From assembly GCA_052389915.1 (NCBI GenBank), contig JBQTHL010000026.1:81331-145330 (forward strand): a stretch of DNA of 64,000 nucleotides, read 5' to 3'. A model generated the notes under the pieces. That model was not told where the DNA came from and made no database searches. It saw only the letters and a program-made list of their open reading frames with translations. Below, one piece after another: positions 25,442 to 33,371 of the stretch (position 1 is the first letter of the stretch; every line of letters begins with the position of its first letter). A program made the translations under genes and the position numbers. The DNA is from Panacagrimonas sp052389915 (lineage in GTDB: Bacteria > Pseudomonadota > Gammaproteobacteria > Nevskiales > Nevskiaceae).

Positions 25442-26587
25442 TCAGCCTCGACCGACGATGCTGCGGCCGATCACCTCTTTCATTATTTCGGAGGTGCCGC
25501 CGTAGATGCGCTGGATACGCGCGTCGGCCCAGAAGCGCGAGATCGGATACTCGCTCATGTAGCCGTATCCGCCGAACAATTGCAGGCAGGCGTCGGTGAC
25601 TCTGCCTTCCATCTCCGAGGTGGAGAGCTTGATCATCGCGGCGGTCGCCACGTCCAGATTTTTCTCGGTGTAAAGCCGGGTGCATTTCTCGACGAAGGCG
25701 CGATGCACCTCGATTTCGGTCTTGATTCTGGCCAGCTCGAAGCGCGTGTTCTGGAACGAAGCGATGGGCTGGCCGAAAGCCTTGCGCTGCGTCACGTACT
25801 CGATGGTCTTCTCCATCGCACCTTGTGCGTGGGCCACCGCGATCGCGCCTAGAACCAGACGTTCGCGCGGCAGTTCATCCACCAGATGTCCGAAGCCGCC
25901 GCCGACCCGGCCCAGTACCTCGTCTTTCGACGCGCGCACGTTGTCGAAGAACTGTTCCGAGGTGTCGGCCGCGTACTGGCCCACCTTCTCCAGATTGCGG
26001 CCGCACTTGAAGCCGGGCAGGGAGGTTTCCACCGTGAACAGCGTGGTGCCGCGTGCGCCGAGCTTCGGATCGGTCTTGGCCGCAGTCACCACGACGCCCG
26101 CGTTCTGCCCGTTGGTGATGAAGGTCTTGGAACCGTTGATGAGGTAGTCGTCGCCGTCTGGAAGGGCCGAGGTCTTGATGCCCTGCAGGTCCGAGCCCGC
26201 GCCCGGCTCGGTCATGGCGATGGCACCGATGCATTCCCCTCGCGCCATACGCGGCAGGTACTTGCGTTTCTGCGCCTCGCTGCCCAGGTGCAGGATGTAG
26301 GGCGCGGCGATATCCGAGTGCACCGACAGGTTCGAAGCCAACGACAGGAACCCCATGCGCGCGGCTTCTTCCAGCACGAGCACGGAGAACTCGAACGGCG
26401 CGCCCATTCCGCCGTATTCCTCGGGCTGGTCCACGCACAGCAGGCCTTGCTCGCCCATTTGCCGGTATAGCTCTTTCGGGACGATGCCGTCCTTCTCCCA
26501 CTGCGCGTAATTCGGCTCCACGTTGTCCGCAAAGAAGCGACGCACGTTGTCGCGGAACAGTTCGAGTTCGGAGTTGGGGGTACTCAT
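25442..26587 (-). CDS. acyl-CoA dehydrogenase
   Basis: 381 residues, full length. ACAD signatures: AMTEPGAGSDLQGIKT near residue 125, FITNG, QxxFGxP-type RKAFGQPIASFQ, QLFGGYGYMSEYPISRFWADARI and the C-terminal IYGGTSEIMKEVIGRS. It is an FAD enzyme oxidising an acyl-CoA to the 2-enoyl-CoA with ETF as acceptor. It stands alone; the chain length is not readable. Confidence 0.93.
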   Translation of the reverse strand: MSTPNSELELFRDNVRRFFADNVEPNYAQWEKDGIVPKELYRQMGEQGLLCVDQPEEYGGMGAPFEFSVLVLEEAARMGFLSLASNLSVHSDIAAPYILHLGSEAQKRKYLPRMARGECIGAIAMTEPGAGSDLQGIKTSALPDGDDYLINGSKTFITNGQNAGVVVTAAKTDPKLGARGTTLFTVETSLPGFKCGRNLEKVGQYAADTSEQFFDNVRASKDEVLGRVGGGFGHLVDELPRERLVLGAIAVAHAQGAMEKTIEYVTQRKAFGQPIASFQNTRFELARIKTEIEVHRAFVEKCTRLYTEKNLDVATAAMIKLSTSEMEGRVTDACLQLFGGYGYMSEYPISRFWADARIQRIYGGTSEIMKEVIGRSIVGRG

Positions 26588-26632
26588 GGGTTCTCGGAAA
26601 CGGGGCAGGGCGTGGAAGTGGTGAAAGATTTT

Positions 26633-26737
26633 GACGCGGATTATGCGGATCGTACGGGTAGGGCGAAGTCTGTCGGCCGTTATCGTAGACCCTGAACCTA
26701 TTCATCTTGATCCGCGTTTATTCGCGTAATCCGCGTA
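26633..26737. repeat. inverted pair of ACGCGGATTA(T/C)GCG repeats
   Basis: GACGCGGATTATGCGGATC (26633-26651) is mirrored imperfectly at 26709-26737, whose complement reads ACGCGGATTACGCG followed by AATAAACGCGGATC. It fills most of the 166-bp gap between the acyl-CoA dehydrogenase start and the nth stop. It resembles short dispersed chromosomal repeats. No ORF is seen here. Confidence 0.6.
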
Positions 26738-26753
26738 AAAAAACTCGCAGCAT

Positions 26754-27389
26754 TCAATTCGATGTCTTCAACCGGTACTCGCACAAGTCGTGGATGACGC
26801 AGCGCGGGCATTCCGGCGCGCGCGCCTTGCACACGTAGCGGCCGTGCAAAATCAGCCAGTGGTGCGCGTCGTGCTTGAACTCGTCCGCGGTGAATTTCAC
26901 CAGCCGGCCCTCGACCGCGCGCACATTCTTGCCCGGCGCCAGACCCGTGCGATTGGCCACGCGAAAGATATGCGTATCCACGGCGATGGTCGGTTCGCCA
27001 AACGCGGTGTTCAGCACGACGTTGGCGGTCTTGCGGCCGACACCTGGCAGCCTTTCCAGCGCCTCGCGATCGCGCGGCACCTCGCCGCGGTGTTCGCGCA
27101 GCAGGATGTCGCACAGCGCGATCACGTTTTTTGCCTTGGTGTTGAACAGGCCGATGGTCTTGATGTACTGGCGCAGGCCGGATTCGCCCAGCGCCAGGAT
27201 TGAATTCGGCGTGTTGGCCACCGCGTAGAGTTTGTGCGTGGCCTTGTTGACCGAAACGTCAGTGGCCTGTGCCGACAACACCACGGCGACGAGCAGCTCG
27301 AACGGAGTGCCGTACAGGAGTTCTGTCGTCGGCGCCGGATTGGCTTCGCGCAGACGCTCGTAAATCATTCGACGCTTGGCCGGGTTCAT
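26754..27389 (-). CDS. nth: endonuclease III
   Basis: 211 residues, usual length. Helix-hairpin-helix LPGVGRKTANVV with catalytic Lys120, catalytic Asp138 in AVDTH, and the 4Fe-4S ligands Cys187-x6-Cys194-x2-Cys197-x5-Cys203. It is a bifunctional DNA glycosylase/AP lyase for oxidised pyrimidines. The ATG at 27389 overlaps the rnfB stop (ATGA). An rnf/rsx-nth arrangement is known from E. coli. Confidence 0.97.
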   Translation of the reverse strand: MNPAKRRMIYERLREANPAPTTELLYGTPFELLVAVVLSAQATDVSVNKATHKLYAVANTPNSILALGESGLRQYIKTIGLFNTKAKNVIALCDILLREHRGEVPRDREALERLPGVGRKTANVVLNTAFGEPTIAVDTHIFRVANRTGLAPGKNVRAVEGRLVKFTADEFKHDAHHWLILHGRYVCKARAPECPRCVIHDLCEYRLKTSN

Positions 27390-28000
27390 GCGCCTGCTCC
27401 CTCTCCCCTTGCGGGAGATTGAATTTCGCGGAGCGAAAGAGGGGGAGAGGGGGACGGGTCGCGTGCGCGCAACGCGGCTTTTCGTGCGAGGCGCTGTGTT
27501 TCCTCTTCCCGCGCCCAGCGCGCGAGGCGTTCGTTGCGAGCGGAGTAGCGAGCGCGGAAATGATCGGCGCGCGAGAACGCGGGCAGAGCGCTTGGTGCCT
27601 CGACCATCACGATGCAGTCCACCGGACACACCGGCAGGCACAACTCGCAGCCATTGCACTCGTTCGTGATGACGGTGTGCATCAGGTTCATCGCGCCGAG
27701 GATGGCATCGACCGGGCAGGCCTGGATGCATTTGGTGCAGCCGATGCAGTCCGCTTCGACGACTCTGGCCACGGTCTCGACCGATTTTTCCACGCCGCAC
27801 TCGGGATCGAGCGCCAGCACGGGACGGTTCAGACGGCGCGCAAGACGCTCGATGCCGGCTGCGCCTCCGGGCGGGCAACGATTGACCTCGGCTTCACCGC
27901 TCGCCATCGCTTCCGCGTAAGGCGTGCATGCCGGATAGCCGCAGCGCGTGCACTGGGTCTGCGGCAGTAGCGCGTCCAGTTCGGCTGCTGAAACGCTCAA
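27386..28000 (-). CDS. rnfB: RnfB/RsxB-like ferredoxin-type protein lacking the membrane anchor
   Basis: 204 residues. The N-terminal Fe-S domain has C17-x2-C20-x4-C25 and C42. Two 4Fe-4S ferredoxin motifs follow: CIGCTKCIQACPVD and CNGCELCLPVCPVD. Canonical RnfB starts with a hydrophobic anchor that is missing here. RnfB is the electron-entry subunit of the Rnf/Rsx complex; rnfA, C, D, G and E are not adjacent. Both ends overlap neighbours by ATGA (aguB upstream, nth downstream), so all three are coupled. The last 25 residues are Pro/Ser-rich low complexity. Confidence 0.88.
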   Translation of the reverse strand: MSVSAAELDALLPQTQCTRCGYPACTPYAEAMASGEAEVNRCPPGGAAGIERLARRLNRPVLALDPECGVEKSVETVARVVEADCIGCTKCIQACPVDAILGAMNLMHTVITNECNGCELCLPVCPVDCIVMVEAPSALPAFSRADHFRARYSARNERLARWAREEETQRLARKAALRARDPSPSPPLSLREIQSPARGEGAGA

Positions 28001-28881
28001 TCCCTGAACCGCTTTGACAGATCGCCGTAAGCATCAATGCGCCGGTCACGAAGGAACGGCCACCAGCGCCGCACGTTCTCGCTGCGCGCGAGGTCCACGT
28101 CGAGCACGAGCACTTCGGCGTCTTCGCCGGCCTTGGCCAGGAACTCGCCCTGCGGGCCGGCAACAAAGCTGTGACCCCAGAAGCGCGAGCCACGGGTCTG
28201 GCCGGTGGGATCGAGTTCGGTTCCGACGCGATTGGCGACCAGCACCGGAAGGCCGTTGGCAACGGCATGTGCACGCTGGATCGTGACCCAGGCTTCGCGC
28301 TGACGTTGCTGCTCGTCGGCATCGTCGTCCGGGTTCCAGCCGATGGCGGTGGGGTAGAGCAACAGGTCCGCGCCGGCCAGCGCCATCAGGCGCGCGGCCT
28401 CCGGATACCACTGGTCCCAGCACACCAGTACGCCGAGTTTTCCGACGCTGGTCTGGATCGGATTGAATCCCAGGTCGCCCGGCGTGAAGTAGAATTTCTC
28501 GTAGTACCCCGGATCGTCCGGGATGTGCATCTTGCGGTAGGTGCCGGCGAGGCTGCCGTCCTTCTCCAGCACCACCGCGGTGTTGTGATACAGCCCCGGC
28601 GCGCGGCGCTCGAACAGCGAGCCCACCAGCACGATACTCAACTCTTTCGCGAGTGCCGCAAGGAATTTCGTGGAGGGGCCAGGAATCGGTTCGGCCAGAT
28701 CGAACAGTGCCGTCGATTCGTGCTGGCAGAAGTACAGCAAGGTATGCAGTTCCTGCAAGAGCACCAGCTTCGCGCCGCGTTGTGCGGCCTCACGAATGCC
28801 GGCCTCGGAAGTCGCGAGATTGTGTTCGCGGCTCTCGACGCAGGCTTGCTGCACCAGCCCCACTCTCAGTTCGCGGCTCAT
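27997..28881 (-). CDS. aguB: N-carbamoylputrescine amidase
   Basis: 294 residues, typical length. Nitrilase-superfamily triad Glu44 (LLQELH), Lys117 (YRKMHIPDD) and Cys154 (VCWDQWYPEA); the DPGYYEKFYFTPGD and WGHSFVAGP segments are specific to the N-carbamoylputrescine amidase branch. It converts N-carbamoylputrescine to putrescine. Its usual partner, agmatine deiminase (aguA), is not adjacent. It is the first gene of a coupled trio with rnfB and nth. Confidence 0.9.
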   Translation of the reverse strand: MSRELRVGLVQQACVESREHNLATSEAGIREAAQRGAKLVLLQELHTLLYFCQHESTALFDLAEPIPGPSTKFLAALAKELSIVLVGSLFERRAPGLYHNTAVVLEKDGSLAGTYRKMHIPDDPGYYEKFYFTPGDLGFNPIQTSVGKLGVLVCWDQWYPEAARLMALAGADLLLYPTAIGWNPDDDADEQQRQREAWVTIQRAHAVANGLPVLVANRVGTELDPTGQTRGSRFWGHSFVAGPQGEFLAKAGEDAEVLVLDVDLARSENVRRWWPFLRDRRIDAYGDLSKRFRD

Positions 28882-28884
28882 GCG

Positions 28885-29220
28885 CTAGTCCAGCAGACTG
28901 CCCACGGCTGACGGCAGCTTGTAACGCTTGCCCTTGAATAGCTTGCCGAGCAGCAGGGTGAGCCAGGGCCGTGAACTGGAGAATGTGCGCAAGGTTGCGT
29001 AGAAATCGTCCCCCTCACGCGTCAATTCGTATTGCTCGATGGCGGCGTTGGTCGGTTCCTTGTCGCCCTTGAGCAGCGCGCGCACCGAAATGCGCGCGCG
29101 CTTGGAATCCACGGTGCAGTCCAGCACCTCGCCGAACTCGCCCAGCTTGTCGTTGATGTAGTGCTTCAAGGCCAGCCCCAGCGCACCGTCCTTCAAGCCC
29201 TTTGCCAACCTTCCGAACAT
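28885..29220 (-). CDS. conserved hypothetical protein
   Basis: 111 residues, no signal peptide. The N-terminal amphipathic FGRLAKGLKDGALGLALKHYINDKLGEFGEV is followed by beta strands containing SVRALLKGDKEPTN. A lipid-binding or SCP2-like ligand fold is possible but not shown. It lies 3 bp upstream of aguB and 18 bp downstream of the PhoH gene, in the same direction, so probably cotranscribed. Family not recognised. Confidence 0.7.
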   Translation of the reverse strand: MFGRLAKGLKDGALGLALKHYINDKLGEFGEVLDCTVDSKRARISVRALLKGDKEPTNAAIEQYELTREGDDFYATLRTFSSSRPWLTLLLGKLFKGKRYKLPSAVGSLLD

Positions 29221-29238
29221 GTCTCCTCCACATCTTTT

Positions 29239-30666
29239 CTAGAGTATGTCCGAAGCATGCGCCGCGAGGCGTGAACGCTCTCCACGCGCCAGGGTGACGT
29301 GGCCGCCGTGCGGCCAGCCGCGGAAGCGATCGACCACGTAGGTCAGGCCGGACGTGGTCTCGGACAGGTAAGGCGTGTCGATCTGCGAGAGATTGCCCAG
29401 GCAGACGATCTTGGTCCCCGGTCCGCAGCGCGTGACCAGGGTCTTCACCTGCTTGGCGGTGAGATTTTGCGCCTCGTCCAGGATGATGAAGCGGTTCAGG
29501 AAGGTGCGGCCGCGCATGAAATTGAGCGAGCGGATCTTGATGCGCTTGGACAGCAGGTCGTTGGTGGCGGCGCGCTCCCAATCTCCCGAGTGCGCGTTCT
29601 GCGTCAGCACTTCGAGGTTGTCCATCAGCGCGCCCATCCAGGGCGTCATCTTTTCTTCTTCGGTGCCCGGAAGAAAACCGATGTCCTCGCCCAGCGGCAC
29701 GGTGACGCGGGTCATGATGATTTCGCGGTATCGCGGTTCGTCCAGCACCTGCGCCAAGCCCGCAGCCAGGGTCAGCAAGGTCTTGCCGGTGCCGGCGGTG
29801 CCGAGAATCGTGACGAAATCGATATCCGGATCGAGCAGCAGATTGAGCGCGAAGTTCTGCTCGCGATTCTTGGCGTGGATGCCCCAGACTGGTGACTTCG
29901 CGGCGCGGTAGTCACGGATCACGCGCAGGGTCGCGGTGTCGCTGTCCAGGCTGTTCACCACCAGTTCCAGGCCGCGGTCGCGGTCCGCGTCCGGCAGGTA
30001 CAGGAACTGGTTGGTGTAGAGGTCTTTCACGCTGGGGCCGTGGATGCGGTAGCAGGCCCGGCCGCGTTCGTCCTGCCAGCTTTCCATCTTCTCGCCGTGC
30101 GCGTCCCAGAAATTCTCCGGTAGCTCGGCGTATCCCGTGGGTAGCAGGTCCGCGTCTTCCAGCACCTGGTCGTTGTGGTAGTCCTCGGTGTGGACGCCAA
30201 CGATCGTGGCCTTGATGCGGAGGTTGATGTCCTTGCTGACCAGCGTGACTCGCCGACCCGGGTGCTGTGCCTGCAAGGAGAGCGCGCTGAGCAGGATGGC
30301 GTTGTCCGGCTTGTTGCCCGGCAGGATTCCCGGCAGGGAGGAGTCGGTTGGCCGCGTCTGAAAGAACAGCCTGCCGCTCGCGGGCTGGCCGTGGCGGCCG
30401 CTGTTGGCACCGTTTTTCCTGTGTGCTGTGGTCGGCAGCGCGAGGCCCTTCTCGATCTGCGCGTGATCCTTGTCCGCGATCAGATCATCGAGCATGCGGC
30501 TGACCTGCCGCGCGGTGCGCGCCGGGTCGCTCGTGCCTTTCTTCAGGCCATCGAGTTCTTCCAGCACCACCATCGGGATGAACAGATCGTGTTCCTCGAA
30601 ACGGAACAGGCTGGTGGGGTCGTGCATCAGCACGTTGGTGTCCAGCACGAAGATTTTTTTCTTCAC
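29239..30666 (-). CDS. PhoH family protein with N-terminal PIN domain (PhoH2/YlaK type)
   Basis: 475 residues. A PIN-like nuclease domain is at residues 1-190 (FVLDTNVLMHDP, EELDGLKKG, then VTLVSKDINLRIKA). The PhoH ATPase domain is at about 265-470 with Walker A GTAGTGKT and Walker B FIILDEAQN. PIN-PhoH proteins are RNA helicase/ribonucleases in mycobacteria. It is the first gene of a possible unit with the 111-residue protein and aguB. Confidence 0.92.
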   Translation of the reverse strand: MKKKIFVLDTNVLMHDPTSLFRFEEHDLFIPMVVLEELDGLKKGTSDPARTARQVSRMLDDLIADKDHAQIEKGLALPTTAHRKNGANSGRHGQPASGRLFFQTRPTDSSLPGILPGNKPDNAILLSALSLQAQHPGRRVTLVSKDINLRIKATIVGVHTEDYHNDQVLEDADLLPTGYAELPENFWDAHGEKMESWQDERGRACYRIHGPSVKDLYTNQFLYLPDADRDRGLELVVNSLDSDTATLRVIRDYRAAKSPVWGIHAKNREQNFALNLLLDPDIDFVTILGTAGTGKTLLTLAAGLAQVLDEPRYREIIMTRVTVPLGEDIGFLPGTEEEKMTPWMGALMDNLEVLTQNAHSGDWERAATNDLLSKRIKIRSLNFMRGRTFLNRFIILDEAQNLTAKQVKTLVTRCGPGTKIVCLGNLSQIDTPYLSETTSGLTYVVDRFRGWPHGGHVTLARGERSRLAAHASDIL

Positions 30667-30696
30667 GTTGTCCGTTAGGGGTTGAAAACGCGATAA

Positions 30697-30724
30697 CCGT
30701 CCGGTCGCCAGAGCAACCGGACGG
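30697..30724 (-). terminator. candidate terminator hairpin after bcp
   Basis: Nine-bp stem CCGTCCGGT (30697-30705) / ACCGGACGG (30716-30724), loop of 10. On the minus strand it is followed by TTATCGCGTTTT, an imperfect T-rich tail. It lies between bcp and the PhoH gene. Confidence 0.55.
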
Positions 30725-30748
30725 CCATTGGGAGGAGGGGGGTACGAA

Positions 30749-31213
30749 TCAGAGTGCCTTGACGGCTTCCAGCACTTCGGCGGCGTGGCCTTTGACCTTC
30801 ACGCTGCGCCACACCTGGGTGAGTTCGCCCTTATCGTCGAACAGCCAGGTGCATCGGTCGATGCCCATGTACTTCCTGCCGTACATGCTCTTCTCGACGA
30901 TGGCCTCGAAGGCATCGCAGGCCTTGCCTTCGACGTCGGCGAGCAAGGTGAAGGGGAACTCGAACTTGGCGACGAAGTTGTCGTGCGACTTCACACTGTC
31001 CTTGGAGATGCCGACGATGTCGGCGCCCGCCTTCTGGAACTGTTTATACAAATCGCGGAAGTCCTGGCCTTCCTGCGTGCAGCCCGGCGTGTTGTCTTTG
31101 GGGTAGAAGTAAACCACCAGTTTCTTGCCCTTGTAATCCTTGAAGGAGACTTCGCGGCCGCCGTTGGCGGGCAGGGTGATATCCGGAATCTTGTCGCCAA
31201 CCGCCAGGGTCAT
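30749..31213 (-). CDS. bcp: thioredoxin-dependent thiol peroxidase (PrxQ/Bcp)
   Basis: 154 residues. The peroxidatic Cys lies in DNTPGCTQEGQ (about residue 45); the E. coli-type resolving Cys five residues later is Asp here (QDF), so it is either a 1-Cys type or uses a distant Cys such as that in GKACDAF. It reduces hydrogen peroxide and lipid peroxides in the cytosol. It is adjacent to gcvR and divergent dapA, matching the E. coli bcp-gcvR-dapA neighbourhood. Confidence 0.93.
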   Translation of the reverse strand: MTLAVGDKIPDITLPANGGREVSFKDYKGKKLVVYFYPKDNTPGCTQEGQDFRDLYKQFQKAGADIVGISKDSVKSHDNFVAKFEFPFTLLADVEGKACDAFEAIVEKSMYGRKYMGIDRCTWLFDDKGELTQVWRSVKVKGHAAEVLEAVKAL

Positions 31214-31238
31214 GGTGTTCGCTTGCTCAGGATTAAGG

Positions 31239-31778
31239 TCAGGATTTGATCGGGTCCAACATGCCGTCCGCGTTCAGATCGTCACACAAATCCATGAAGG
31301 ATTCGCGCAGCGCCTGCGGGTGCTGGTTGACCGGTACGTGCAACACCATCTGAACGCTGCACATCTCGGCGCCGGTATAGGTGCTGGCGTATTTCTGGGT
31401 GGAAATCTCCGCCACCTCAACGTCCTGCCCGGCGAAGAACTCCAACAAGTGGACCAGCAGATCGGGCTGCTGCGGGGCGATGACATCGGCGGCGTAGGGG
31501 CGGAACTCCGGGTTCTGTCCGCGCGCGCCGCAGCGCTCGAAGCGCACCTGCAAGTCCAGCTTGGTGGCGATGCCCGGCAGCGCGGTTTCCAGCCGGCCCA
31601 GCGCGCTCCAGTTGCCGGACACCACCAGGTTGGCGGCGAGCCGATCGCCGATGGGCGCAATCCGGCAGTCCTCGACCTCGCAGCCGCGTTCCCGGATCGC
31701 GCGAAACAGCTCCAGCGGCACGTTGGCCTTGGTCCGAGCGAGAACCGAAATCGAAAGCAGGGTGTCTTGAGGGGTCAT
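31239..31778 (-). CDS. gcvR: GcvR-like ACT-domain regulator
   Basis: 179 residues with two ACT-type domains, about residues 8-85 and 95-170. E. coli GcvR represses the glycine cleavage operon by binding GcvA in response to glycine. The call rests on the ACT pattern plus the conserved location between bcp (25 bp downstream) and divergent dapA. Confidence 0.8.
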   Translation of the reverse strand: MTPQDTLLSISVLARTKANVPLELFRAIRERGCEVEDCRIAPIGDRLAANLVVSGNWSALGRLETALPGIATKLDLQVRFERCGARGQNPEFRPYAADVIAPQQPDLLVHLLEFFAGQDVEVAEISTQKYASTYTGAEMCSVQMVLHVPVNQHPQALRESFMDLCDDLNADGMLDPIKS

Positions 31779-31921
31779 GACCAGTCAGCAGTTGCGATGG
31801 CTAGAGTTTATTGAGGCAACACCCAAATGACCAACATTCGACCCTCCCGAGAATCGATGCGACGGCGCCGGTGCCGGCTGGCGCAGGCGTATACTTCACG
31901 ACCCTTTTTCCCGGTCCCCTA

Positions 31922-32800
31922 ATGATTACTGGCAGCATTGTCGCCATCGTCACGCCCATGCACGCGGACGGGCGGCTCGACACCGAAGCGCTGGACCGGC
32001 TGGTGGACTGGCACATCGCCGAAGGCACCGACGCCATCGTGGCGGTCGGCACCACCGGTGAGTCCGCCACGCTCGACGTGGACGAGCACCTGGACGTGAT
32101 CCGCCGCATCGTCGGACGCGCCGCGAAGCGCGTGCCCGTGATTGCCGGCACCGGTGCCAATTCCACGACCGAGGCCATCGAACTGACCCGCGCCGCGCAC
32201 GAGCTGGGCGCCGACGCCGCGCTGCTGGTCACGCCTTACTACAACAAGCCGCCGCAGGAAGGCCTGTACCGCCACTTCAAGGCCATCGCAGAAGCGGTGA
32301 ACCTGCCTCAGATTCTCTACAACGTGCCGGGCCGGACGGCGGTGGACATGCTGCCCACCACGGTCGCGCGCCTGGCGCAGGTGCCTGGAATCGTCGGTCT
32401 GAAGGAAGGAAAGGGCGATCTAAATCGCGTCCGCGAACTGCTGGCCTTGGGCCTGCCCAAGACCTTTGCCCTGTACTCGGGTGACGACGCCACCGCGCGC
32501 GAATCGATCGTGCTGGGCTTTCACGGCGATATCTCCGTGACCGCCAACGTCGCACCGCGCGCGATGCATGCGATGTGCTCGGCCGCCTTCGATGGGCGCG
32601 GCGATGTAGCCGCGGCGCTCGACGAGGAACTCGCCCCGTTGCATCGCGACCTGTTCTGCGAAACCAATCCCATCCCCGTGAAGTGGGCGCTGGAACAGAT
32701 GGGGCGCATCGGTGCGTTCGTTCGTCTGCCGCTGGTTCCGCTGGATGCCCGCTTCTTTGATACCGTGCGCGCCGCGTTGCGCACTGCCGGAGTTCTTTGA
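31922..32800 (+). CDS. dapA: 4-hydroxy-tetrahydrodipicolinate synthase
   Basis: 292 residues from the ATG at 31922, exactly the usual length; an open frame from 31811 adds 37 non-homologous residues. Motifs: VGTTGESATL, YYNKPPQEGLY, YNVPGRT (Tyr of the proton relay) and the Schiff-base Lys in IVGLKEGKGD. It condenses pyruvate with aspartate semialdehyde in lysine and peptidoglycan precursor synthesis. A TATACT box lies at about 31888. Its stop overlaps the start of the downstream lipoprotein. Confidence 0.97.
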   Translation: MITGSIVAIVTPMHADGRLDTEALDRLVDWHIAEGTDAIVAVGTTGESATLDVDEHLDVIRRIVGRAAKRVPVIAGTGANSTTEAIELTRAAHELGADAALLVTPYYNKPPQEGLYRHFKAIAEAVNLPQILYNVPGRTAVDMLPTTVARLAQVPGIVGLKEGKGDLNRVRELLALGLPKTFALYSGDDATARESIVLGFHGDISVTANVAPRAMHAMCSAAFDGRGDVAAALDEELAPLHRDLFCETNPIPVKWALEQMGRIGAFVRLPLVPLDARFFDTVRAALRTAGVL

Positions 32801-33087
32801 TGATGCGTGTTGTTCTGTTGCTGGTCTGTTGCGGCCTTGCCGCCTGTGGTGCGAATTCATATTGCCTGGTGCCGCAGGAGTACCAGAACGCGCGCATCGT
32901 CCCGGAATTGCGTGCGGCCGAAGGCCTGGAGGTTCCCGAGTCGCCTTCGGCTCTGCGCCTGCCCAAACCTCCAACCAACCCGGAGCCCTTTGGCAGGAAG
33001 GCCGAGGACGGCACCGGCTTGTGCCTGGACCGACCGCCTCCACTCAAGCTGCCCGCGAAGAGCGCCGAAGTGGGCGCCGCTTCCTGA
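32800..33087 (+). CDS. small lipoprotein resembling a truncated BamC
   Basis: 95 residues from the ATG at 32800, overlapping the dapA stop by one base. The lipobox LAAC gives a lipidated Cys16. The mature part is Pro/Leu-rich, with Y-Q-N-A...VPELRAAEGLEVPE and then LRLPKPP, like the unstructured N-terminal segment of BamC that contacts BamD. The gene after dapA in E. coli is bamC, but the two helix-grip domains are missing here. Function as a minimal BamC is inferred. Confidence 0.7.
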   Translation: MMRVVLLLVCCGLAACGANSYCLVPQEYQNARIVPELRAAEGLEVPESPSALRLPKPPTNPEPFGRKAEDGTGLCLDRPPPLKLPAKSAEVGAAS

Positions 33088-33131
33088 ACAGGAAAGGTTG
33101 TGGTGCAACGCCGACAGCGCGCCGCAACGGT

Positions 33132-33137
33132 TATAAT
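33132..33137 (+). promoter_or_regulatory. -10 box of tRNA-Ser
   Basis: Perfect TATAAT at 33132-33137, only 8 bp before the mature tRNA 5' end at 33146. No convincing -35 is seen. Confidence 0.6.
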
Positions 33138-33145
33138 TTTTCAAC

Positions 33146-33238
33146 GGAGAGATGTCCGAGCGGTTGAAGGAGCACGCCTGGAAAGCGTGTATGGGGCCAA
33201 AAGCTTCATCGCGGGTTCGAATCCCGCTCTCTCCGCCA
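33146..33238 (+). tRNA. tRNA-Ser (GGA anticodon)
   Basis: 93 nt including the encoded CCA. Acceptor GGAGAGA pairs with TCTCTCC; discriminator G; anticodon loop CTGGAAA gives GGA; a long variable arm as expected of a class II tRNA; T arm GCGGGTTCGAATCCCGC. It lies between the BamC-like gene and carA. Confidence 0.97.
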
Positions 33239-33309
33239 AATTGAAAGGCGGCAGCAAACGATGGACGCAGTGCGCTGACGCCGGTTTGAATTTTTGCCCG
33301 ATCTCGCAA

Positions 33310-33329
33310 CGGGGGGCGCAAGCCCCCCG
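33310..33329 (+). other. GCAA-tetraloop hairpin before carA
   Basis: Eight-bp stem CGGGGGGC / GCCCCCCG closed by a GCAA (GNRA) tetraloop, 43 bp before the carA start and 72 bp after tRNA-Ser. No T tract follows, so it is a processing or regulatory structure rather than a clear terminator. Confidence 0.5.
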
Positions 33330-33371
33330 ATTCGTGTGCGCGACCTGAAGCCCTTTTGAATTACCGAGCCG

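Noticed and set aside
31811..31921. N-terminal extension of dapA
   Set aside because: Adds 37 non-homologous residues; the ATG at 31922 gives the exact family length.
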